From: Nocardiopsis sp.
GTDB lineage: Bacteria; Actinomycetota; Actinomycetes; Streptosporangiales; Streptosporangiaceae
NCBI GenBank assembly: GCA_021154785.1
Contig: JAJKHX010000199.1
Coordinates: forward strand, 1-34,104
Length of the DNA stretch: 34,104 nucleotides
Reading direction: 5' to 3'
Part shown: in pieces, positions 1 to 7,732 of the stretch
How the letters are laid out: the number at the start of each line of letters is the position of its first letter
Numbering within the stretch: position 1 is the stretch's first letter
Made by a program: the position numbers and the translations under genes
Notes under the pieces: model-generated
What the model saw: the letters and a program-made list of their open reading frames with translations, nothing else
Told to the model about the DNA's origin: nothing
Databases searched by the model: none

Positions 1-339
1 AACGTAACGGGCGACGTCAGCACGCTGTCCCGCAAGATCGATGTCCTCCGCCGCCACTGCGCCGAGGTCGGCCGCGACCCAGCCGAGGTCAGCGTGACCT
101 GGATGACCCCGCTGATCCTCACCACCTCCGCCCAGAACACCGCCGAGGTACACGAGATGCTGGCGGCTAGCGCCTCTCCCGAGGAGACCGCCGGATTCAC
201 CGTCGGCCAGCCCCACGAGATTCCCGACCTGGTCGCGGGTCACATCGAGGCCGGCGCCGACGAAGTGATCTTCAGCTTCCCCTTCGCCGACACCGCCGGG
301 ATGACCGCGCTGGCGAAGGCGTTCGGCCTGGGCGGCTGA
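1..339 (+). CDS. LLM-class F420-dependent oxidoreductase, C-terminal part (runs off the left edge)
   Basis: Frame 1 is open from base 1 to TGA at 337-339; translation NVTGDVSTLSRKIDVLRRHCAEVGRDPAEVSVTWMTPLIL...GADEVIFSFPFAD resembles the end of luciferase-like F420 oxidoreductases. Confidence 0.7.
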   Translation, partial: NVTGDVSTLSRKIDVLRRHCAEVGRDPAEVSVTWMTPLILTTSAQNTAEVHEMLAASASPEETAGFTVGQPHEIPDLVAGHIEAGADEVIFSFPFADTAGMTALAKAFGLGG

Positions 340-471
340 GCCGGGAGACCGTGCTAGAGCGTGTTCTCTAGATCATTAAACAGGCCTTGCGGGTTATCAA
401 CCGGCCCTATCGTCTTGTCGGCACGGCTGCGACGCCACCATAGTCTCACCGATCCCCGCCGTACCATTTTG

Positions 472-529
472 ATTCAGTGGTTGTGACACCCTACCGAATA
501 GGGAGGGTAGAACGCCACAACCACTGAAT
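472..529. repeat. Perfect 14-bp inverted repeat with 30-bp spacer
   Basis: ATTCAGTGGTTGTG (472-485) and CACAACCACTGAAT (516-529) are exact reverse complements. Confidence 0.9.
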
Positions 530-579
530 TTCAGCGACATCTGAGGGCATACGCGACGCGCCTTAGCCGTTCGCGCCGC

Positions 580-1165
580 TAGGGCCCGTCCCGTAGATCT
601 TGATCATCGTTCCGGTTGAGCTGTCCTTGTGGATGAGGACCGGTTAAGGCGTCATGACCTCACCGGTGAGGAGCGGGCGCGGCTGGAGCCGTTGCTGCCC
701 GCTCATCCGCGGCCGGGGCGCCGGCGGGATGATCACCGGCTGGTGATCAGCGGGATCTTCTTCCGGACCTGGACCGGGTGCCCGTTGCGGGACCTGCCCG
801 GGCACTTCGGGAACTGGAAGACCATCTATAACCGGCATCGCCGCTGGTCAGCGGACGGGACTGGGGAGATGATCCTGGACCGGCTGCGGGCCGGGTGCGA
901 CGAGGCCGAAGGCACGGAGCGGACGGTCGCGGCCGGTGCCGCGGTGGTGCGGGCGCACCAGCACGCGGCCGGGGCGCGGCGCGCCCCGGCCGGCGTGGAT
1001 CCGGCCCGGCTGGCGTGGATCCGGCCCGGCTGCGCCGGCGGTGCTGAGCACCCCGCTGCGCCTGCGCGGGACCGGGGAGTTACGCAGCCGGGAGACCCTG
1101 GGCCGGTCCCGGGGCGGACTGGCCGGCAAGATTCACCTGCTGGCCGATTCGGGATGCCGGTTGAT
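580..1165 (+). pseudogene. Degenerate IS5-type transposase / IS remnant
   Basis: MDEDRLRRHDLTGEERARLEPLLPAHPRPGRRRDDHRLVISGIFFRTWTGCPLRDLP then, in another frame, LRSRETLGRSRGGLAGKIHLLADSGCR; frameshifted and 3'-truncated. Right boundary is approximate. Confidence 0.8.
992..1031 (+). repeat. 20-bp tandem duplication inside the IS remnant
   Basis: GGCGTGGATCCGGCCCGGCT occurs twice back to back (992-1011, 1012-1031). Confidence 0.9.
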
Positions 1166-1467
1166 GCCGGCCGTCAGCGGGTCCTCACCGGGCTGCCAGG
1201 TGGGCCGGGTCAACCGGATCGGCTTGCGCCGGTCGATCTCCCGCAAGACCGGCATGACGATGGCGTCGAACCCGACCGGGCCGTACTTCTGGCGCATGGC
1301 CCGGAGCACGCCCTGGCCGCTTGCTTCGCCGACGAGTTCGTCCAGCAGGCGGTAGCCGATGTCCTCCCCTTCGACCAGGCGGTCATAGGCCGCCTGCGCG
1401 AGCTCGGCGACCGCCGGGTAGGCGGCGGACTCGCGAGGAACATCAGCGTCGCGTCCTTGAGGTCCAT
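1133..1467 (-). pseudogene. Broken unknown gene downstream of Trypco1 (frameshifted, truncated at the IS remnant)
   Basis: Minus strand reads MDLKDATLMFLAS, then after a frame change ESAAYPAVAELAQAAYDRLVEGEDIGYRLLDELVGEASGQGVLRAMRQKYGPVGFDAIVMPVLREIDRRKPIRLTRPTWQPGEDPLTAGIN; coding-like composition without a start in the second frame. Confidence 0.5.
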
Positions 1468-1477
1468 GAGCGCCAGC

Positions 1478-1843
1478 CTAGGCGTCGTCGGGCGGCTTTT
1501 CCCCCGGTCCGCGGGCATCGGACCCGCCCGCATCGGGCCCGTGCCAGCGGAGCTTGACGTCGAGGTGGGCGCCGGCGTTGGCCGACGCGATGACGCCGCC
1601 GAGCTTGCCGTCGAGCGTGACGCCGAAGCAGAGCTCGATCTCCTCCGGACGCCGGGCCATCGCGCGGAAGCCGTCGATCATCTGCTCGGCCGCGGCGGTC
1701 ACCGGTCCCAGCGCTTCGCGCAGGGTCTTCTCCGCGGCTTCCAGCCGGTCGCCGAGGCCGACGGCGCCGCTGCCGGCCCGGGGCGGCGACGCGACCGCGA
1801 CGGTCGTCCCGTCGTCCAGGACGAATTCGATGGCATCGGTCAT
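1478..1843 (-). CDS. Trypsin-co-occurring domain (Trypco1 / CU044_2847-type) protein
   Basis: 121 aa MTDAIEFVLDDGTTVAVASP...LEAAEKTLREALGPVTAAAEQMIDGFRAMARRPEEIELCFGVTLDGKLGGVIASANAGAHLDVKLRW matches the recognised pattern of this family. Confidence 0.75.
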   Translation of the reverse strand: MTDAIEFVLDDGTTVAVASPPRAGSGAVGLGDRLEAAEKTLREALGPVTAAAEQMIDGFRAMARRPEEIELCFGVTLDGKLGGVIASANAGAHLDVKLRWHGPDAGGSDARGPGEKPPDDA

Positions 1844-1868
1844 GGGGCTCCTTCGCCATAGCTGGTTC

Positions 1869-3119
1869 TCACGGTTGGACGCAGGCGAGCTTCGCCCCCG
1901 GGGACGAGCCGGCTCCTCGCTGGGTCTTCTGCAGGCCGGCCAGCAGCGTCAGGAGGGTGCCGTGCTTGTTGATGTACCGCAGAGCGGCTTGCTGGAACGC
2001 GGTGGACATGTCAGGGACCATCATGTCCCCGGCGTCGAAGCACAGCGCGGTGCGGGCGGATGGCTGCAGCAGGGCTGCTATCCGCTGCTGCACCCCCGGC
2101 GGGTAGGCGGCGGGCGTTACCGCGCTGTCGGCGGAGAACGCGTGCCCGCCAGCCTGCCGCACCCACAGCTTCTGCGCCTCGTCGGAGGCGAGGTAGGTCA
2201 GGAACTTCCTGGCGTCCGGGTTACCGGTGAACAGGCCCATGAAATCGCCGGACACCATGACCGGGGCGGCCGAGCCGGAGACCGAGGGCAGCACGACGTA
2301 GCCGTAGCCGGCCGTCGACGTCAGCCCGGTGGCCGACAAGGCGCCGTGCTCGAGTTCGCACCGCCCGGCCCGCATCCCCGCCGCGGCCTGGTTGAACTGG
2401 GTGAACAGGGCGCCCTGGACGCCGCCGTCGACGGCGGCGCCGTAGCGCATCAGGGAGCCCCAGGCCTGCCAGGCGTCCTTAACCTCGGGTGACTGCCACG
2501 ACAGCTGGCCGCCCAGCCACTGCTCATAATCACCGGCCTGGTGCCGGGACAGCAGCAGGTCCGCCACCCAGTCGGCACCCGGCCACCCGGACGTCGGACC
2601 GGAGGCCAGCCCCAGGCACCAGGGGGTGCCGTGGCCGGAAAGGTTTTCCAGCGCCTTCCAGCTGACCGGAGGCGACGTCACGGCGGTCGTGTCGTACCAG
2701 ATCAGGCTTTTTACATCAGCCTTGACCGGGACCGCGTAGACGGTGCCCGTCCCCGACTCGGCGAGGCCGCGCCACGGCTGGTCGTAGCGGCTCAGGTCGA
2801 CGGCGACCGGCCGGAGGTGGCGCTCCGCCTCGTATTGCTCGACCGCGCCCGGGTTGGGCAGGTCCACCAGATCCGGCGGATTGCCGGCCGACAGGTCGGC
2901 GTCGAGTTGCTGGGCGACCGCCCGCGTGACCTCCGGACGGACCTGGATGCCGGTCTCGTGCTCGAACGTTTTCATGACCGCGGCGAAGGCCCGGTATTCC
3001 CCGGTGTTCACGGACCAGGGCACCATGATCGTGACCGCCTGGCTCTGGGCGGCACCGCCGCACGCGGCGCCCATCGCGCCCAGGCCCAGGGCCAGCACCA
3101 GCGCTAGCGCGGTCCTCAT
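1869..3119 (-). CDS. Extracellular solute-binding lipoprotein (family 1-like)
   Basis: Signal peptide plus Cys MRTALALVLALGLGAMGAACGG; VTIMVPWSVNTGEYRAFAAVMKTFEHETGIQVRPEV...NPPDLVDLPNPGAVEQY...FLTYLASDEAQKLW. ATG overlaps the upstream stop (ATGA). Confidence 0.8.
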   Translation of the reverse strand: MRTALALVLALGLGAMGAACGGAAQSQAVTIMVPWSVNTGEYRAFAAVMKTFEHETGIQVRPEVTRAVAQQLDADLSAGNPPDLVDLPNPGAVEQYEAERHLRPVAVDLSRYDQPWRGLAESGTGTVYAVPVKADVKSLIWYDTTAVTSPPVSWKALENLSGHGTPWCLGLASGPTSGWPGADWVADLLLSRHQAGDYEQWLGGQLSWQSPEVKDAWQAWGSLMRYGAAVDGGVQGALFTQFNQAAAGMRAGRCELEHGALSATGLTSTAGYGYVVLPSVSGSAAPVMVSGDFMGLFTGNPDARKFLTYLASDEAQKLWVRQAGGHAFSADSAVTPAAYPPGVQQRIAALLQPSARTALCFDAGDMMVPDMSTAFQQAALRYINKHGTLLTLLAGLQKTQRGAGSSPGAKLACVQP

Positions 3120-4075
3120 GCGGGCTTGAACTGGTACTCGGCAAGCCGCGGGCGGTACGCCAGATAGGCCAGCACGGCGGCGGCGGAAAGCACCAGCAAC
3201 GCGCCGGTCAGCGTCACCGGGTGCCCGGCCCACTGGGTCACCGGGTGCGCGGCTCGCTGGTCCGTGGCGATTTGCCGCTGGTCGTTCCAGTTGAGGAAGC
3301 CTACGGCGATCATGGTGGCCGCGGTGACCAGCAGCGAGCCCCAGAGCCACGGGCCGGCCTGACGCCGGAAGTGGCGCGCCAGCACGTGCGCCGTCGCCCC
3401 CGCGAGAAGCAGCAGGGCGATGACCGGCGCCAACAGCACCCACCAGAACGTCCCCGGATCGAGCGGCCATGCGTGGCGCTGGGCATTCAGCGCGTCGTGT
3501 TCGATCGTCTTCAGGTAGCCGAGCGCCGACAGCAGTTCGCCCTGGCCACCCGGCTGGCCGTCGCCGCCCGACGCGACCCGCTCGCCGGCTGGGCCCAGGT
3601 AGCCTCCGGCGCTGTAGTCCCCGATAGCGGTCTGGCTCAGCCCCAGGTAGACCCCGAACTGCCCCTGGACGAACTGGAGCTGGCTCGTTCCCGCCGTGCC
3701 CGCTGCGTTGTCCGCGGCGGCGAGGGTCAGGTACTGCTCCACCTGGGTGACCTGGGTCACGTAAGCCTTCCCGATACCGGTCAGCGTGACGTCCTCGGTC
3801 GCGGACGTGTGGCTCAGCGCCGTGCCGGCCGCCTGCACGGCCACGGCCGCCTTCCCGATGTAGCCGATTCCCTGCTCGGTCCGCCGGGCGGCGCTGATGT
3901 CGTGGCCGGCCTGGATGGCGACCCACACGTACAGCAGCGCGGCGGCCGCCACGGTGACCAGCATCCCGTTCCTCAGCCAGCGCAGGACCCGGACGGGATG
4001 AGCCGTGCGGAGCTGGTGGTACCGGCCCGCCAGGACCCGCACCACCGGGTACGGCAGCGCCGCGAGACCGGTCAT
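3116..4075 (-). CDS. Four-TM membrane protein with extracytoplasmic helical domain (GlnX-like by context and topology)
   Basis: TM1 followed by a large polar region, then three TM helices (FWWVLLAPVIALLLLAG, LWGSLLVTAATMIAVGFL, LTGALLVLSAAAVLAYLAY); ATGA overlap with the upstream VWA gene. Confidence 0.65.
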   Translation of the reverse strand: MTGLAALPYPVVRVLAGRYHQLRTAHPVRVLRWLRNGMLVTVAAAALLYVWVAIQAGHDISAARRTEQGIGYIGKAAVAVQAAGTALSHTSATEDVTLTGIGKAYVTQVTQVEQYLTLAAADNAAGTAGTSQLQFVQGQFGVYLGLSQTAIGDYSAGGYLGPAGERVASGGDGQPGGQGELLSALGYLKTIEHDALNAQRHAWPLDPGTFWWVLLAPVIALLLLAGATAHVLARHFRRQAGPWLWGSLLVTAATMIAVGFLNWNDQRQIATDQRAAHPVTQWAGHPVTLTGALLVLSAAAVLAYLAYRPRLAEYQFKPA

Positions 4076-5589
4076 GACGGGACTCCGCCGTCGAACGGCG
4101 CCCCGCAGGCTTCGCAGAACCTGAGGTGCGCGGCCCGGGTCGTGGCACCGCACCGGGAACAGGCGCGGCCCGCGACCGCCGGCGGGGCCAGCGAACGGCC
4201 CAGCGAATGGCCCGGTGCCCGCGTCCCGTTCTCGCCGACCGTGCCAGTACCCGCGAAGGCGGTCTTGGTCGAATCCAGGCCGAGCCGCTGCATCTCGCCG
4301 GGCGTGACATCGGGGCGCAGCCGGGCGTGGCCGTCCGGGCCGGTGACGGCGACACCCTCGAGCAGCGGCAGCCGCCCGTCACGCACCTCGCGCGCCAGCC
4401 GGATGGCCAGGTCCAGCTCGTCGTCCGCGTCCGCCGCCCGCCCGTTCAGCCAGGCGTCGGCGCACGCCTGCATGGCCAGGCTGAGCTCACGCTCCTTCTC
4501 GACCCGGGTCAGGCTCTCCGGCACCACGGTCCGGAAGTCGGGGGTGGCGTGCCGGCGGACGACCAGCGCCGCGGAGGCGCGCCGCTCGCGGGTGCCGTCG
4601 GCGATCTCGGCGAGGAGCTCGACCCGGGCCGCCCGTACGTCATCCTCGACCGGCAGCGCGGCCGGATCGAACTGCAGCGATAGCTGGTAACGCCTGGTCT
4701 GCTGCTCCCAGGGGCCGAGCGGCACGTCGACGGCCATGCCGTCAGGGGCCGCGCTGTCAAGGGCCGCGCCGTCAGCCGGCCGCTGGTGCCGGGTCAGGTC
4801 CACCCGAACGGGGTAGGTCTGCGCGATAGCGCTGATCCGGAAGCTGCCCCGGGGCTGGATCCGCAGGTACGCCCGGGGCACGACCAGGCGTTGTACCCGG
4901 TGCATGAGCTGGGTGAAGTCCTCGGCGAGGTCGGCGATGCGCAGCACCGCGGTGGCGTCGCCGTGCAGCATTTCCGCGATGTGCCGCAGCTCGGCGTGGT
5001 GCCAGTCGCCGCCGACGCCGCGGACGTCGCAGACGAACCGGTCGGCGCAGGCACTCAGCGCGGCGTCGAGCGCCGCGGGCGTCTCGTGCTCGTTCTTCCC
5101 GTCGGTGTACAGCACCGCGTGGCGGACGAAGCCCGCGGCTGGCGCGGCCGCGAAGAGCTCGCCGGCGGCCGCCAGCCACCGGCCGATCTCCGTCCCGCCC
5201 TCCGGCCGCAGGCTCATCACCTGGCGCTTGGCCGCCGCCCGGGTCCCGGCGTCGATCACGGCAAGCCCTCCGGCGGCCGGGAAAACGGGCTCGGCCGTGC
5301 GGTTTCCCGCGATGATCCCGAGGAGCACCCCGTCCGGGAGGGCGTCGATGGCGGCACACGCTGCGCGGTGCGCCTCGTGGATCTTGTTCGCGCCCATCAT
5401 GGACCGGGACCGGTCCATGATGAGGACCTCCACGGCCGCCGCCGCGGGCGCGGCCGCCCCGGCCGGGTGCGCCGTGACCGTGATGAGCGCCTCGGCGCGG
5501 AACACGTCGGCGCCGAGATCACGGGTCGCGTCGATCTCGATCGTGAAGTCCAGGCCGGGTGCCGCTCCGCCATTCACCGGCGCCGTCAT
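4072..5589 (-). CDS. VWA domain protein with C-terminal zinc ribbon
   Basis: MIDAS motif DRSRSM, downstream GGTEIGRWL and YTDGKNE; C-terminal CSRCG...FCEACG. Start chosen at MTAPVNGG. Confidence 0.85.
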   Translation of the reverse strand: MTAPVNGGAAPGLDFTIEIDATRDLGADVFRAEALITVTAHPAGAAAPAAAAVEVLIMDRSRSMMGANKIHEAHRAACAAIDALPDGVLLGIIAGNRTAEPVFPAAGGLAVIDAGTRAAAKRQVMSLRPEGGTEIGRWLAAAGELFAAAPAAGFVRHAVLYTDGKNEHETPAALDAALSACADRFVCDVRGVGGDWHHAELRHIAEMLHGDATAVLRIADLAEDFTQLMHRVQRLVVPRAYLRIQPRGSFRISAIAQTYPVRVDLTRHQRPADGAALDSAAPDGMAVDVPLGPWEQQTRRYQLSLQFDPAALPVEDDVRAARVELLAEIADGTRERRASAALVVRRHATPDFRTVVPESLTRVEKERELSLAMQACADAWLNGRAADADDELDLAIRLAREVRDGRLPLLEGVAVTGPDGHARLRPDVTPGEMQRLGLDSTKTAFAGTGTVGENGTRAPGHSLGRSLAPPAVAGRACSRCGATTRAAHLRFCEACGAPFDGGVPS

Positions 5590-5653
5590 CCCCTCGAATG
5601 CGTGCCACAGTCGCTGGCTAACAAAAACCAAACCAAATGACCAGAAAGGCAGC

Positions 5654-7732
5654 TTACGTGCTCACCGCGACCCGGTCACGCCTTCGCCGCAACCCCCGCT
5701 GCCACCACCATTCGACCGGCGGCCGCAGGTTATGCGCCAGATCGACCAGAGCGAAGAAGTCTGCCCTGGTAACGGCGAAGTTCGCCAGTTCCGGCAGCAT
5801 CTCCGCGAGGGCGAGCCAGTCACCGTCGACCCAGGACATCCCGTACCGGATCTCGGTCCGCAGCGCGATCCGCACCCCGGCGCCGATCCTGAGCTCATCG
5901 GTCAGCTTCCAGGCCCTCGCCAGGTCCGCGGAGTCAGGCACGCTGGATCCGCTGACCGCGGCGAGCAGCCGCACCACGGCGATCCGCGCCTCGGGCTCGA
6001 AGCGGAGTTCCCGCGCCTGGAGTTCACCCGCCAGCCGTTCGGCGGCGGCCACCGCCTCGGCCCGCCGCCCCGCCAGCAGGTGCGTCCGGGCCAGGCCGAA
6101 GGCGGCCGCGCCGAGCGCCGGCGCGGTGTCGGCCACCGCCTCGTAGCGCTGGCACGCCTCGGCCAGGTCGTCCCGGATCTCGGCGCAGAAGCCCAGCGCC
6201 AGCAACGGGATCAGCTCACCCGGCAGCGCGTCCCTGACCTCGGTGAAATGGCTCGCGGCCGGGCCCGCGGCGCCACGGCCGAGCGCGATCAGGCCGCTGT
6301 ACCAGGCCCGGATCCAGGACCATTCCGGCAGCCGCGTCTCGCCGAGGGCACCGTCCGCGTCGTCCAGTGCGCCTCGCCGCACGGCGGCGCGGCAGGCGAC
6401 CAGCTGGGCTTCGCAGTCGCGGGTCAGGGCGGGATCGTCGGGATCGGACAGCGGCGCGGGCAGCGCCCGGACCGCGTCGGCGGGCGCGGGTGCCTCGAAC
6501 GGCTCGGCCATCGTGAGCCTGCCGTCCGCGGTCACCCGGGCCGTGAGCCAGTCGGCCAGCGGACGCGGCGCGGCGAGCCCGCTGTGCCGCGGCTCGGTCA
6601 TCGTCCCGAACACCGCGGACGGCCGCGAGATCCGGCGCGGGGCCGGGGCGGCCGGCACGATCTGCCGGATCACGCCGCTGAGCTGTTCCGCGAACTGGCG
6701 GGCGGAGGTGAACCGGCGCTCCGGCTCGGTGGTGTCGGTGGCGCGGCTCAGCAACCGGTCCAGCGCGCGGATCCCCGGCGTGCCCAGGTCGCGCAGGTGC
6801 CGGCGGCACAGCACCTTGAGAGTCATGCCGAGGCAGAACAGGTCGAACCCGGCGGTGGGGGCCGTGTGCTCGCGGTCCGTTCGCGGCGGCGCGTAGGCCA
6901 CCGTGTAGCTGGTGACCGGACCCGGCCGGCCCAGCTTCCACACCGCCCCGAAGTCGATGAGCCGCACCCGGTCCCGCGGCCCGTCCGCGCCCCGCTCGCT
7001 GAACCGGATGATGTTCTCCGGCTTCACGTCGATGTGCAGCAGCCCCCGGGCATGCAGGTAGTCGAGCGCCTGGAGGATCTGGAGCCCGTGCGCCAGGATC
7101 ACCTCGATCCGGTCATCGGGCTGGACGGACAGCGGCGTGCCGTGGACGTACTCCAGCACGAGGTAGGGTCCTTCGGGCTCGTAGCCGTAGATCCGGACGA
7201 TGCTGTCGTGCCGGAGCCCGGCCAGCGCGTCGCGTTCCAGCCGCGCCGTCTCGGCCACCGCCTGGGTCAGGTCTTTCAGCACCACGTCGGTGCCGAGGTT
7301 GCGGTCGTACGCCAGCAGCGCCGCGCCGAAGGCGCCGGCGCCGAGCGTGCGCTTGATCTCGTACCGCCCGGCGATGACCCGCCCGGGGCGCGCGCCGCCG
7401 AAGTCGAACGGCTGGCCGCAGTTCGGGCAGAATCCGGTGACGCGCGCGGGCTCGTCGCCGTCAGCCCGCCCGACCGGCTCCTGGCACTGCCCGCAGAACC
7501 GGTTTTCCTCGGCCACGATCGTGCCGGTGCGCACCGGCTGCTCGCCGGTGACCGGCGGGACGGCACCGGACTCGACCAGGCTCAGCCCCCACCATGGTTC
7601 GGCCCGGACCAGTCCCGTGCGCCCGGCTCCGGGGGCAGGCGCCGGCCCGAGCGGCCGCCGGTCGCAGGCGGAGCAGAACCCCTGATCGTCGATCTCGCCC
7701 CGGCCGCAGTCGGGGCGGTCGCACCTAGCCAC
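5654..7732 (-). CDS. PknG-like serine/threonine protein kinase (zinc ribbons, kinase, TPR)
   Basis: N-terminal CDRPDCGRGEIDDQGFCSACDRRP and CGQCQ...CPNCG; kinase RYEIKRTLGAGAFG, VVLKDL, HIDVKPENI, LIDFGAVW; helical repeat C-terminus. GTG start at 7732 overlaps the upstream protease stop. Confidence 0.85.
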   Translation of the reverse strand: MARCDRPDCGRGEIDDQGFCSACDRRPLGPAPAPGAGRTGLVRAEPWWGLSLVESGAVPPVTGEQPVRTGTIVAEENRFCGQCQEPVGRADGDEPARVTGFCPNCGQPFDFGGARPGRVIAGRYEIKRTLGAGAFGAALLAYDRNLGTDVVLKDLTQAVAETARLERDALAGLRHDSIVRIYGYEPEGPYLVLEYVHGTPLSVQPDDRIEVILAHGLQILQALDYLHARGLLHIDVKPENIIRFSERGADGPRDRVRLIDFGAVWKLGRPGPVTSYTVAYAPPRTDREHTAPTAGFDLFCLGMTLKVLCRRHLRDLGTPGIRALDRLLSRATDTTEPERRFTSARQFAEQLSGVIRQIVPAAPAPRRISRPSAVFGTMTEPRHSGLAAPRPLADWLTARVTADGRLTMAEPFEAPAPADAVRALPAPLSDPDDPALTRDCEAQLVACRAAVRRGALDDADGALGETRLPEWSWIRAWYSGLIALGRGAAGPAASHFTEVRDALPGELIPLLALGFCAEIRDDLAEACQRYEAVADTAPALGAAAFGLARTHLLAGRRAEAVAAAERLAGELQARELRFEPEARIAVVRLLAAVSGSSVPDSADLARAWKLTDELRIGAGVRIALRTEIRYGMSWVDGDWLALAEMLPELANFAVTRADFFALVDLAHNLRPPVEWWWQRGLRRRRDRVAVST

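Noticed and set aside
1869-4382. 837-aa fused ORF joining the solute-binding protein to upstream sequence
   Set aside because: The real gene starts at the lipoprotein signal (3119) with an ATGA overlap; the upstream extension is out-of-frame reading of the GlnX-like and VWA genes.
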